In this document: positions 29,517 to 38,097 of the stretch, one piece after another
Numbering within the stretch: the first letter of the stretch is position 1
How the letters are laid out: every line of letters begins with the position of its first letter
Origin: G963665405 sp963665405
Lineage (GTDB): Bacteria > Chloroflexota > Dehalococcoidia > Lucifugimonadales > G963665405
Length of the DNA stretch: 64,000 nucleotides
NCBI GenBank assembly: GCA_963665405.2
Contig: CAXXUH010000004.1
Span: 1 to 64,000, forward strand
Reading direction: 5' to 3'
Translations under genes and position numbers: made by a program
Notes under the pieces: generated by a model
The model's input: only the letters and a program-made list of their open reading frames with translations
Database searches by the model: none
What the model was told of the DNA's origin: nothing

Positions 29517-29813
29517 ATGAGAATGCCGAAGTTCCGATCACTGCCCCTAAGTGAGGCTATGATCAAGACCGCCTCTGGAAAAAGGGCACAGGTAATCAAG
29601 GAATACCTGGGATTCATCGAGCGGCTGGGACGAGATGAGGCCGGGCATCTGCAGGTCGACGAGGGTGAGTCGATTGCAGCCGTCCGAGGACGACTGGGCG
29701 CCGCGGCTAGGCAAGCTGGTCTCGATCTAAGGATCAGGCGCACTGGCGAGGATATCTACTTCTGGGTTGAGAAGGTGGCCCGGAGAAAGCGGAGCCGACG
29801 GTCGAGCCAATAA
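29517..29813 (+). CDS. Small basic protein of unknown function
   Basis: 98 residues, preceded by GAGGAGG. ATG codons at 29517 and 29523 are both usable, and the second has better spacing. The sequence is helical and charged (SEAMIKTASGKRAQVIKEYL, AVRGRLGAAARQAGLDLRIR) and ends with Arg/Lys clusters (RRKRSRRSSQ), suggesting nucleic-acid contact. Not recognised as a family member. Confidence 0.6.
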   Translation: MRMPKFRSLPLSEAMIKTASGKRAQVIKEYLGFIERLGRDEAGHLQVDEGESIAAVRGRLGAAARQAGLDLRIRRTGEDIYFWVEKVARRKRSRRSSQ

Positions 29814-29867
29814 GGGATTCAGACCCTGTCAGCCCGGGTCCCTAGCCGAGCCCCAGCGTGGAAATGT

Positions 29868-29945
29868 TGGTCGGGGAGGCGTACCCGAACCTCCGGCCTC
29901 GCCGTCCCGAACGCCCCACGCTACCAAACTGCGGGTCTGCCATAG
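29868..29945 (-). pseudogene. Degenerate tRNA-Pro copy next to IS21
   Basis: On the minus strand the D-arm (CGCAGTTTGGTAGCG), anticodon loop (TTCGGGA) and 3' end (GCCTCCCCGACCA) match the intact tRNA-Pro at 8987. The 5' acceptor half does not pair and the T-arm is altered, so it should not fold into a working tRNA. IS21 begins only 8 bases away. Confidence 0.65.
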
Positions 29946-30075
29946 CCACTTTTGTAAAAGGCGGAGGTAAAGTGGACCACGTGGGCGTCTCGACTGCCTG
30001 AATTGTGGCGGTGGAAAATCGTACCGTCCTCTGCCTTTCGTAAGGCTGATTATCAGTCTATGGAAGGTGTTATGG

Positions 30076-31575
30076 ATGTATCACGTGGAGATTTACGTAC
30101 GAGTTCGCCGGGCCTGCATGGTAGAAGGGATGAGCGTTCGGGAAGCCTCCCGGGTGTTTGGCCTGCACCGGGACACGGTGCGCAAGATGCTGGCCTACTC
30201 GGCGCCCCCAGGATACCGACGCCAGGACCCACCCCGCCGGCCCAGGCTTGAGCCCTTCACCGGGGTGATTGACGCCATCCTGGAAGCTGACCGCCAGGTT
30301 CCCAGGAAGCAGCGCCACACGGCCAAGCGGATCTTTGAGCGGCTGCGTGACGAGCACGGGTTCGACGGTCAGTACACCATAGTCAAGGACTATGTGAGGG
30401 AGCGCCGGCGGCGGACCCAGGAGATGTTCGTCCCCTTGTCCCACGCGCCAGGCCACGCCCAGTGCGACTTTGGCGAAGCCCGGGTGATCATCGGCGGGGT
30501 GGAGCGGAAGGCGCACTACTTGGTGCTGGACCTGCCCCACAGCGATGGCTGCTTCGTGAAGGCCTATCCGGCAGAGACCACCGAGGCGTTCCTGGACGGC
30601 CACGTCTCGGCTTTCGCCTCTCTGGGCGGCGTGCCCCAGAGCATTCTGTACGACAACACGAAGCTGGCGGTGGCCCGGATACTGGGCGACGGCAGGCGCC
30701 AGCGGACCCGAGCCTTCACCGAGTTACAGTCCCACTACCTGTTCGAGGATCGGTTCGGCCGTCCTGGCAAGGGCAATGACAAGGGGAAGGTGGAAGGGAT
30801 GGTGGGCTACGTGCGCCGCAACTTCCTGGTACCCGTGCCGTCCTTCCAGAGCTTTGACGCCCTGAATGCCCACCTGGAGGAGCGCTGCCTGGCACGGATG
30901 GACTCCGTGCTGCGAGGACACGATGAGACCATCGGCCAGCGCATGGAGCGGGACCTGGAAGCCCTGCTGCCCCTGCCCGCCGTGCCCTATGATGCCTGCA
31001 ATAAGCAGGCCAGCCGGGTGAGCTCCCTGTCCCTGGTCCGGTACAAGACCAATGACTACTCGGCGCCGGTGGCCTTTGGACACCGGGACGTGCTGGTAAA
31101 AGGCTACGTGGCTGAGGTGGTGATCAGCTGCGGCGCTGAGGTCATTGCCAGACATCCCCGCTCCTACGAAAGGGACGACTTCGTCTTCGATCCCATCCAC
31201 TACCTGCCCCTGTTGGAGCAGAAGACGGCGGCCCTGGACCAGGCCGCTCCGTTGCAAGGATGGCAACTCCCCGAAGAGTTCGCTACGCTGCGCCGTCTGC
31301 TGGAGTCCAGGATGGGACGGAGGGGCAAGCGGGAATTCGTGCAGGTGCTGCGACTTCTGGAAAATTTCTCCCACCAGGAAGTCCACCACGCCGTGCAGGA
31401 CGCCCTCCGGCTGGGCGCCATCAGTTTTGATGCCGTGAAGCACCTGCTGCTGTGTCACCTGGAAGGACGACCCCCCAGGCTTGACCTGGACCTCTATCCC
31501 TACCTGCCCCGGGTCAGCGTGAAGACCACCAGCGCCACGGACTACCTGGCCCTCCTGCCGGGGAGGGCGGCATGA
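30076..31575 (+). CDS. istA: IS21 transposase IstA
   Basis: About 499-residue integrase-like transposase. The N-terminal helix-turn-helix EGMSVREASRVFGLHRDTV is followed by a DDE core with CDFGEARVIIGG (Asp), SILYDNTKLAV (Asp) and GNDKGKVEGMVGYVRRN (Glu). Start chosen at ATG 30076 because GGAAGG lies 8 bases upstream. An in-frame GTG at 30067 overlaps that site. It overlaps istB by 4 bases. Confidence 0.95.
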   Translation: MYHVEIYVRVRRACMVEGMSVREASRVFGLHRDTVRKMLAYSAPPGYRRQDPPRRPRLEPFTGVIDAILEADRQVPRKQRHTAKRIFERLRDEHGFDGQYTIVKDYVRERRRRTQEMFVPLSHAPGHAQCDFGEARVIIGGVERKAHYLVLDLPHSDGCFVKAYPAETTEAFLDGHVSAFASLGGVPQSILYDNTKLAVARILGDGRRQRTRAFTELQSHYLFEDRFGRPGKGNDKGKVEGMVGYVRRNFLVPVPSFQSFDALNAHLEERCLARMDSVLRGHDETIGQRMERDLEALLPLPAVPYDACNKQASRVSSLSLVRYKTNDYSAPVAFGHRDVLVKGYVAEVVISCGAEVIARHPRSYERDDFVFDPIHYLPLLEQKTAALDQAAPLQGWQLPEEFATLRRLLESRMGRRGKREFVQVLRLLENFSHQEVHHAVQDALRLGAISFDAVKHLLLCHLEGRPPRLDLDLYPYLPRVSVKTTSATDYLALLPGRAA

Positions 31576-32354
31576 GCAACCGGTCCACGCTGCTCCTGGA
31601 ACACCACCTGAAGGAACTACGGCTTCCCACCTTCCTCAGGGAGTACCGCAAGCTGGCCGCCCAGTGCGCCGCCGAGAATGTGGACCACCCTGACTACCTG
31701 CTGCGTCTCTCCGAACTGGAACTCATTGACCGACACCAGCGCATGGTGCAGCGCCGGATCCGGGCCGCCCGTTTCCCTGCCGTCAAAAGCCTGGACACCT
31801 TCGACTTCCTGGCCATACCCTCGGTGAACAAACAACTGGTCATGGAACTGGCCCGGTGTGAATACATCGAGCATAGGGAGAATGTCATCACCGTCGGCAA
31901 CAGTGGCACCGGCAAGACCCACGTGGCCCTGGGTCTGGGCCTGGCCGCCTGCCAAAAGGGAATGTCCGTAGGCTTCACCACCGCCGCGGCCCTGGTCCAC
32001 GAGCTCATGGAGGCCAGAGACGATCGCCGGCTGCTCAACCTGCAGCGGCAACTGGCCCGCCTCAGGCTTCTCATCATCGACGAGTTGGGCTTCGTCCCCC
32101 TCTCCACCACCGGTGCGGAACTCCTCTTCGAGGTCTTCAGCCAGCGCTACGAACGGGGCTCCGTCCTGGTCACCACCAACCTGCCCTTCGACGAGTGGAC
32201 CGACGTGTTCGGCTCCGAGAGGCTCACCGGCGCTCTGCTTGACCGGCTCACCCACCACGTTCACATCCTGGAGATGAACGGCGACAGCTACCGTCTCAAG
32301 CACAGCCGGCAGAGCGCCGCCTCCCAGGTATCGGATGATCCGGTCGACTCCTGA
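31572..32354 (+). CDS. istB: IS21 helper ATPase IstB
   Basis: 260-residue AAA+ ATPase needed for IS21 transposition. Walker A GNSGTGKTHVALGL at about residue 113, Walker B LLIIDELGFVPLS, and sensor region VLVTTNLPFDEWTDVF are all present. ATGA overlap with istA. Length is normal, so the element may be active. Confidence 0.95.
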   Translation: MSNRSTLLLEHHLKELRLPTFLREYRKLAAQCAAENVDHPDYLLRLSELELIDRHQRMVQRRIRAARFPAVKSLDTFDFLAIPSVNKQLVMELARCEYIEHRENVITVGNSGTGKTHVALGLGLAACQKGMSVGFTTAAALVHELMEARDDRRLLNLQRQLARLRLLIIDELGFVPLSTTGAELLFEVFSQRYERGSVLVTTNLPFDEWTDVFGSERLTGALLDRLTHHVHILEMNGDSYRLKHSRQSAASQVSDDPVDS

Positions 32355-32483
32355 CTCACTCCGGAACTGCGGACCCCTGCTCCTGACCTGATCCCACCCG
32401 GCTCCCAATTCAGTCCTTTCTCATCGTGCCGGTGGTACACGATTCCTCCGCCGCAGTGGTACACCTTCTCGCCGCCCTTGACA

Positions 32484-33482
32484 CTCCGCACACGAGTTCA
32501 TCCCTTCGCCCAGGACCATCCAGAGGTAGGCGGCCATGTGGTAGTCGACGCTGCCGAACTCGCACAGCTCCATGATGCTGAGCGGGGTCTCCGAGAACTT
32601 CCGGATGGTGAAGTTGCTGCCCCGCTTCGAGACGTCGCCCCCATAGACGATGTTGATACGCGAGCCGTCCGGGAGGACGGCGTCTACGATCGGGTTTCGG
32701 TACGTGGCGGGCTTCTTGATCCGTTCGGCGAGACGGAGGACGAACCGGTCGAGCTCCTCCATCTCGTTGAAGGTCAGGGCGGACTTGAGCGCCTTGAAAG
32801 TCTTGTGTTCGATGAAGATCGGCCCCAGTCCGCTGCAGCTGATGTCCTCGATATAGGAGTCGAGGACCATAGGCTGGAGAACCCCGAGACCGACCTTGTC
32901 CCGGACGAGAAAGTGTTTGACGGCTCTTAGCTCCTGAGGCGTTACGCGAATCCTCTCCTGACCGGCGCTCTTCTTGGTCAGGAAGCCGAAGAGGCCGGCG
33001 CCGCTGCGGAACGGGTTCTTGGTCTCCAGCGAGCAGATCTTGTCGACGCAGTAGAGCAGGGCCTCCTTCTTTTCTTCGTCGGTCTTGACATCGTCTAGAA
33101 CCCCGAAGAAATCGAGGAGCCTCTCCTCTACCCGGGTCATCATGTCGCCAAGCTCTATGGTGAGGCTCGGCTCAATCGAGATGTAGTGGTCTCTAGCATC
33201 CTCCTCGTCCGCGCAGATGTGGGTGAAGATGCCGCTCCCCACCGGATATATGATGTTGGGGAGCTTGATATCCCCGTCTTTCCTCGAGAGTGTTTCCTTG
33301 TATTCCGGCAGGCCCAGCTCTTCGACCGGCAGCATGTGAAGGTACTCGAGGAGATGTGGATGGCCCTGAGTGCCCTCCTGGAGTGGCTGGGGCAGTGTGC
33401 GAAAGAAGGGACACTTGAAGAGGTCCTCTCCGTGTTGATCTTCGACTTCCCTTGGCTCGAAGGGGAGATTGAGAGAGACCAT
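32484..33482 (-). pseudogene. arlI: Archaellum motor ATPase ArlI, truncated before the P-loop
   Basis: ArlI (FlaI) powers assembly and rotation of the archaellum. The 333 native residues carry the N-terminal domain (IIYPVGSGIFTHICADEEDA) and the type II/IV secretion-ATPase entry region: GLGPIFIEHKTF, NPIVDAVLPDGSRINIVYG and SNFTIRKFSETPLSI. They end at LGEGMNSCAE, exactly where GETASGKT would be expected. The IS21 element starts there and adds about 20 foreign codons before a stop. No C-terminal half and no arlJ are found on the other side of the IS. Starts 7 bases after the arlH stop. This allele cannot hydrolyse ATP. Confidence 0.93.
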
Positions 33483-33488
33483 CTCTGG

Positions 33489-34247
33489 CTAGGCCCTCGT
33501 TCTCGAGATAGGGATGATCCTCATACCGATGCCTGGCTCAACGGTGAAACTTATCAGGTTGTCCGCGGTCTTATGCGCGCCCCTGATCTTGCCGACCTCC
33601 AGCACCTTTATCAGCTGGTCGCCGATCTCCTCGATTCGCAGCTTGAAGTGCGCATCGCAGATCGACCGGATGCGAAGGAGCGACCCCTCGTCGAAGGCAT
33701 AGGTATGGACCACGTTCATAACGGTCTTGCCTTGATCGCAAAGCGCCTTGCAGTCCTCGAAGAAGGCGATGGCCCGGGTGATCTCGCTGTTCAGCATGAG
33801 GGAGGTGATAGAGTCGACTACTATAAGATCCACTTCGGGGTGTCTTGCAATGTCCTCCAGCAGTACATTGAACACTTCCGTCGGGTTCCAGCCCGTTCTC
33901 GTCGTCTGTGCCGGAAATATGACGGCATGCCCCAGTAGAAATCTATCCGAGATGTCCAGGTTCAGGCTCTGCATTTGCGTAATGAGGCTTTTGACCGTGT
34001 TCTCCGAGGTGTAGACCACCGCTCTCAGCTCGTTCCTCAGAGAGCCCCATAGTATCTGCTGGGTCAGTACCGATTTCCCCGAGCCCGACTGTCCCTCTAT
34101 CAGCGTCAATGACCCCTTGGGAATGCCGCCCCCCATCTTCGAGTCGATCTCTTCGTTTCCGGACGAGATCAGGCTGGCCCTGTCCTCTTCCAGGAACTGC
34201 TCTTCGTCCTGTTCGTCTATGGCTGGGACCAGCTCCGGTTCTACCAT
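33489..34247 (-). CDS. arlH: Archaellum regulatory ATPase ArlH (KaiC-like)
   Basis: ArlH (FlaH) binds ATP and docks on ArlI in the archaellum motor. The 252-residue protein has a KaiC/RecA fold. Walker A IEGQSGSGKSVLTQQILWG lies near residue 49, SENTVKSLITQM follows, and Walker B VDLIVVDSITSLM lies near residue 140. The ending GMRIIPISRTRA is typical. Between arlF and arlI with small gaps, in archaeal order. An acidic N-terminus (about 25 residues) precedes the domain. Confidence 0.93.
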   Translation of the reverse strand: MVEPELVPAIDEQDEEQFLEEDRASLISSGNEEIDSKMGGGIPKGSLTLIEGQSGSGKSVLTQQILWGSLRNELRAVVYTSENTVKSLITQMQSLNLDISDRFLLGHAVIFPAQTTRTGWNPTEVFNVLLEDIARHPEVDLIVVDSITSLMLNSEITRAIAFFEDCKALCDQGKTVMNVVHTYAFDEGSLLRIRSICDAHFKLRIEEIGDQLIKVLEVGKIRGAHKTADNLISFTVEPGIGMRIIPISRTRA

Positions 34248-34256
34248 CGAGCCCTC

Positions 34257-34787
34257 CTATCCGGAAAAGTTGATCGAAGCTGTGACACCATTGGGTGTCG
34301 ATACGGTCCTGAGGTTGGACGTGCCCGCACCGACGGCAGGGCTCAGCTTCGCCTGGATCTTGATTTCCTCTCCAGGGTTGAGGATCCCCGGATCGAACAC
34401 CTCGGTGGTGGACGCCACCGCATCGAGGAAGATGCCGTCGACGATCCACTGGTTATCGCCCGGCGGGGTCGACGTGCTGAAGGGAAGCCAGATGATCACG
34501 TACGTCCCGCCGCCGTCGTAGTATTGGACCACCAGGTCCCAGTCCGAGAAGTCTTTGAGCGCCTCCTGACCGTCGTTCCGAAAGACCAGGTCAACGAGTG
34601 ACCCCGCCGTGCTGGTTGTGGATGTGACGGCCGACATGCGGGTGCGCGAGATCTCGCCCATGCGGCTCTCCATCTGTTTCAGGGAAGCCGAAAGGTCCTC
34701 GAACGAAGACAGAGAGCTTTCCGACAGCATGAGGGTTCCCATCAGCATGACACCCATGGCGAGGAGCGATACGATCGCGGTTCCCAT
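34257..34787 (-). CDS. arlF: Archaellum stator-type protein ArlF
   Basis: 176 residues. An N-terminal hydrophobic helix (AIVSLLAMGVMLMGTLML) is followed by a helical linker and a beta-sandwich-like domain with LVFRNDGQEALKDFSDWDLVVQYYDGG. The N-x-G...DFSxWDxxVxY pattern is typical of archaeal FlaF. In archaea ArlF binds the S-layer in the pseudoperiplasm, and its anchor in a bacterium is unknown. Six bases separate it from arlG. Confidence 0.82.
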   Translation of the reverse strand: MGTAIVSLLAMGVMLMGTLMLSESSLSSFEDLSASLKQMESRMGEISRTRMSAVTSTTSTAGSLVDLVFRNDGQEALKDFSDWDLVVQYYDGGGTYVIIWLPFSTSTPPGDNQWIVDGIFLDAVASTTEVFDPGILNPGEEIKIQAKLSPAVGAGTSNLRTVSTPNGVTASINFSG

Positions 34788-34792
34788 AGCAC

Positions 34793-35302
34793 CTACATAC
34801 TGAAAAAGTGTTCATCGGACACGCCAATAGGGATGACGACCTTGTCGAGATAGATGCCCGCCGAGAGGGCCGTGGCGAAGTTCAGGTTGATCTTGAGCGT
34901 GGTCGACGGGCCCCACTCGGTACCGTTCTCCAGCTCGTAGGTCCAGTAGGGCAGTCCGGCCGCGTCATCGATGTACGAGTAGTGCTGGAAGTCGCCCTGA
35001 GCGCCGAAGAACACGTCCGTCTTCTCTATGGCGAGAATCCGAGAGTCTCCCACGTTCTTGACCCAGATGAAGATGTCGAAGTTGCCGTCGCTGTTCGTGT
35101 CGACCCAGTTTCCGGAATCGTCTAGCTCTCCCACGGCGTGGATTATGGATGGATGGCTCTTGATGCGCTCGCTCGCCGTGGTCGCGGCGGCCGTCACGGC
35201 GCTGGTACTTCTGTTGAGCGCCGGGTAGAGTGCGTTCAGGATCACCATCACCGACATGACACCGGCTATGGTGAGCAGAACCGTCGTTATGGCCTTGTCC
35301 AC
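34793..35302 (-). CDS. arlG: Archaellum stator-type protein ArlG
   Basis: 169 residues. One N-terminal membrane helix (ITTVLLTIAGVMSVMVILNA), then a beta-rich domain with IFIWVKNVGDSRILAIEKTDVFFG, a pattern typical of FlaG. The order arlG-arlF-arlH-arlI matches crenarchaeal operons. Assignment of G and F rests on these motifs and gene order. Confidence 0.82.
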   Translation of the reverse strand: MDKAITTVLLTIAGVMSVMVILNALYPALNRSTSAVTAAATTASERIKSHPSIIHAVGELDDSGNWVDTNSDGNFDIFIWVKNVGDSRILAIEKTDVFFGAQGDFQHYSYIDDAAGLPYWTYELENGTEWGPSTTLKINLNFATALSAGIYLDKVVIPIGVSDEHFFSM

Positions 35303-35304
35303 GG

Positions 35305-36072
35305 CTAGTCCTCCTCCAACCCCAGCATCAGTGAGAGGAGTCCCGAGTCGGGCTTCTCCTGTCGCTCCAAGATAGTGTGCAGCTGCGCGAGCAGTACCAT
35401 GGACGTTCGCATCGAAGCCGCCCCTTCACAGCCGGGGTCTCCCTCGTCCGAGAGGCGGGCGAGGCCGAGCAGGACCTGGTTCGACTGCTCTGACACGTAC
35501 CCTGCCGCCTGACAGACCTCCAGAATCGTCTTGATACGGGTCTCGCCTACCCTCTTGGTCGCGCCCCTGACCCACTGACCGAGAGCGACGATCGTCGCCA
35601 GGTCGAGCTGGTCGAGACGAGACGGCGCGTCGCCCACGGCTTCAGAAGGTGGGGATTCCACTCTGGGGGCTCGAGCGTCATCCGACATGGCTTGACCCTC
35701 TACCGGCGGCCTATCTAGATGGCCCTCTCGGGCGCTGGGGACGGACTCGGGTCCCTGCGGCGGCTCACCATCTGCGCGACTCCTGCCATCTGGATCGGCC
35801 TCCTCGTCGGAGGGCTGCTCACCGGGCTCCCCGTCCTGCAGGCCGGCGGTCGCCGGCCTGCCGTTTGCCTGCGGGCCGCCGTCCGCAGTCGCCGAAGCGG
35901 GCCCCGATGAGACGACTACTCCGATGCTCGGACCGTCGGGCCCAGCCGCCGCGCGGAAGGGATTCCGAGCGTCGAGGATGAACTCCTCGATATCCGTGAG
36001 CACGTGCTTGATCTCGTTCTTGAGCAGCTTGAACTCGTCCTCGAGCTGCTGAACCTTTGCGTCCTCTGCCAT
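35305..36072 (-). CDS. ArlD/E/X-like archaellum accessory protein
   Basis: 255 residues. The N-terminal coiled coil is VQQLEDEFKLLKNEIKHVLTD. The middle (about 45-145) is Pro/Gly/Glu/Asp-rich and probably disordered. The C-terminal helical domain LDLATIVALGQWVRGATKRVGETRIKTILEVCQAAGYVS resembles the archaeal FlaD/FlaE domain that links the motor to chemotaxis or forms a cytosolic ring. Its place between archaellin and arlG is where arlX or arlCDE stands in archaea. Start ATG 36072; it ends 3 bases before arlG. Confidence 0.75.
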   Translation of the reverse strand: MAEDAKVQQLEDEFKLLKNEIKHVLTDIEEFILDARNPFRAAAGPDGPSIGVVVSSGPASATADGGPQANGRPATAGLQDGEPGEQPSDEEADPDGRSRADGEPPQGPESVPSAREGHLDRPPVEGQAMSDDARAPRVESPPSEAVGDAPSRLDQLDLATIVALGQWVRGATKRVGETRIKTILEVCQAAGYVSEQSNQVLLGLARLSDEGDPGCEGAASMRTSMVLLAQLHTILERQEKPDSGLLSLMLGLEED

Positions 36073-36147
36073 CCCCGGCTCCTGTGTGAGCGCGCCTATC
36101 GCGGCTCGGACTCCCCATCTATCGGTGTCCAGTCACTGCGATCTTAC

Positions 36148-36209
36148 GACCCCTCCGGCAGGATTGCCGGAGGGGTCTCCTGAGTGGGGAGATCCAGGAG
36201 ACCCCTCCG
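36148..36209 (-). promoter_or_regulatory. Two overlapping, mutually exclusive hairpins after archaellin
   Basis: One perfect 13-bp stem lies at 36148-36160 with 36165-36177 (loop GGAT). Another stem of about 15 bp lies at 36168-36182 with 36195-36209. They share 36168-36177, so only one can form. In the direction of transcription this lies between the archaellin stop (36245) and the next gene (36072). No U-tract follows, so it is not a standard terminator. It may limit read-through or protect the archaellin mRNA. Confidence 0.65.
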
Positions 36210-36244
36210 TGCATGTCGCCCACTCGATCAATGGAACCTGTGAC

Positions 36245-36868
36245 TTAGTTCAGGTTCATCACCGTGTCGAGGCCTGCAGGCATCCTGCGCTGCAGTACCA
36301 TGACGGCTCCCGCGGACGGCTTGAACTCCAGGGCGAACTGCGTGTCGGTCCCCAGAGCCGTGCCGGAGGTGGCGGTGATTGCGTTTGCGACCTCGACGGT
36401 GATCTGGGCCTTCTCTCCAACCTCGAGCAGGGTGTCCCCGTCGTTCTGACCCAGGTAAACGACGGTCCAGGTCACGTCAGCGATGCTCTGGTTGTCATCG
36501 AAGTAAGAGACGACGGTCTGGTGGCCGCTACCCGAATCGGGGATACCGTCGTCAGGTGACGTATCCGTCGGGGGGGTGAGATCTATCGGCTCGCCGGCGA
36601 TCGCGTTTGTCACGACGAACTCCAGGCTCGTAACCGAAGACGTGGTCGCGGTGGCGACCATCCCGCCGCGTATCGCCATCGAGCCCCTGGCCTCGGACAG
36701 TCCTGAATGAACGGTTTCTTTGGCCCGCTCTGCGGAGAAGACCCCAGTGGACAAGACCACGAAGGCGAAGATCGACGCGACAACCACGAAAGCAATCAGG
36801 ATGATCGCGGTTTCCAGCCCGGTGATGCCTCTCTGGTCTCTGTTCATGAATCCGAATACACTCGACAT
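36245..36868 (-). CDS. arlB: Archaellin (major archaellum filament protein)
   Basis: 207 residues. A class III signal peptide is visible: a charged N-terminus with MNRDQRG, cleavage expected after Gly, then ITGLETAIILIAFVVVASIF, the classic archaellin hydrophobic stem. The rest is a beta-rich filament domain (VTWTVVYLGQNDGDTLLEVG, EKAQITVEV) and ends in VMNLN. AAGGAGC precedes the ATG at 36868. It is the first archaellum gene. No processing peptidase (arlK) is in the window. Confidence 0.9.
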   Translation of the reverse strand: MSSVFGFMNRDQRGITGLETAIILIAFVVVASIFAFVVLSTGVFSAERAKETVHSGLSEARGSMAIRGGMVATATTSSVTSLEFVVTNAIAGEPIDLTPPTDTSPDDGIPDSGSGHQTVVSYFDDNQSIADVTWTVVYLGQNDGDTLLEVGEKAQITVEVANAITATSGTALGTDTQFALEFKPSAGAVMVLQRRMPAGLDTVMNLN

Positions 36869-36975
36869 GTTTGCTCCTTCTACCTTTTCTCCCTCTTGAC
36901 TGATTTCACTTCAAAAAGTTGCCACGCGAGTTGTTGCGGCCCGCCCGTGGCACGGCAGGCCTGTTCTATAGCTCG

Positions 36976-37221
36976 TTAGTGGGTTCTCACATCCGCGTCA
37001 CCTCCTTCGGTCTCCGCCGGGTCGTAGCTGTAGAGGAATCCCAAGACGTCGGAATGCCGGTACCGCCAGTCTCCGCGGCTCCCGACCTTGTACGCCTTGA
37101 GTTTCCCGTCACGGCTCCAGCGCCTGACCGAGCTAAGATGCACTCGCAGAAAGTCGGCGACTTCTGCACAGGTCATGATTGCTTCGTCGTTCCACTTGTT
37201 GTCCAACACTTTGTCGATCAC
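36976..37221 (-). CDS. Excisionase/MerR-like helix-turn-helix protein
   Basis: 81 residues with MTCAEVADFLRVHLSSVRRW and SRDGKLKAYKVGSRGDWRYR, a winged-helix DNA-binding pattern of the Xis/HTH_17 kind. A shorter start at the ATG before TCAEVAD is possible. It lies about 110 bases upstream of archaellin in the same orientation and could regulate the operon. No partner domain. Confidence 0.8.
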   Translation of the reverse strand: MIDKVLDNKWNDEAIMTCAEVADFLRVHLSSVRRWSRDGKLKAYKVGSRGDWRYRHSDVLGFLYSYDPAETEGGDADVRTH

Positions 37222-38097
37222 GATGCCGCCCCTACACCCTTCTTGCTAGGACCTATCGGTACCGAGGCCCCATCTGTGATGCTCCGAGTAACTATCGGCG
37301 CTACCGACTACCAACTCAGGCCAGCACCGAGCATTGAGGAGCATCTAGAGCCAATGCTAGCAACGGCGTACCGGCGCCTACATCTGCCTATCGTCCTAAA
37401 GTCCCGATGACCAAGGTCCTTAGGACCAAGGTCCTACTCGGACGTCTGAGTCGTAGCTGTGCGCACTGCGTACAGCGCGTTCGGAGGCGGCGTTCGAGAA
37501 CCGCTGGAAGCCGGGTGGGAAGCGGGCGGAGCCGACGGAACCTAGGGCGAGGTCAAGGACCGCGTCCGCGGTGCAGCCTGAAGCTGGGGGGCCGGGCATG
37601 GGATGAGGGTCCGGTGGTAAGGTCCCGCTTCGGGACCAGACCCTTCCGGGTTATCGAGCCGATCGGGCCCTGGGGTCCCTTAGGTTGGATCCAGCACGGG
37701 AGGCGAGACCTGGCCGAGGCTCTACCAGCTCGAAACTTTGTCAGCGAAGGAGCTCCCGTCGCCGCGGAGCGAGGAACTCCCCTCCCCCCGGGTTGCGGGC
37801 AAAACCCCCTTGCGCGCGCGTTCTCCTGTTGGCGTCCATTGGCATCCGGTGGTCATGAATGCACCGGATAACTGAACTATGCTCAGGCTTCAGATGGCTA
37901 GTACCCATTTGCTATGGGTAACAGGACCATATACCGATGGCAGCGGGGTACGATCAGCCTATATTGGCTGGGACGCGATCCTCGAACGGGTGGCCAGACG
38001 CGGCGCAAAGCCGCGGTGGAGTCGGGCTTAGCGCGCGTGCCACCCGTGTTGGTGGGACGAGACAAGGTCCTCTAGCACCCAAGCTCTGGAGCTTCGC
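37222..38097. other. Intergenic stretch between archaellum and kinase genes
   Basis: No supported coding region. Short ORFs are Arg-rich and lack domains. It contains the paired palindromes at 37409-37433. The last 100 bases lead into the histidine kinase without an obvious ribosome site. Confidence 0.5.
37409..37433. promoter_or_regulatory. Two direct copies of a palindrome (GACCAAGGTC), possible operator
   Basis: GACCAAGGTC occurs at 37409-37418 and again at 37424-37433, 15 bases apart. Each copy is a dyad (GACC-AA-GGTC). The spacing is near one and a half helical turns. It lies upstream of the divergent HTH/archaellum genes and the kinase. Binding protein unknown. Confidence 0.45.

Larger units (their letters stand above)
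29953..32483 (+). mobile_element. IS21-family insertion sequence
   Basis: About 2.5 kb. The left end TGTAAAAGGCGGAGG at 29953 and the right end, read inward TGTCAAGGGCGGCGAG (to 32483), share about 20 of the first 28 bases. It contains istA and istB. No matching target duplication flanks it (left CACTT, right CTCCG). That is unlike IS21 insertion and suggests a deletion, a rearrangement or an assembly join. The right end lies inside arlI. Confidence 0.9.

Noticed and set aside
36900..36945. Sigma-54-like box (TGGCAA ... TTGA) upstream of archaellin
   Set aside because: Spacing is one base short and the -12 element is poor.
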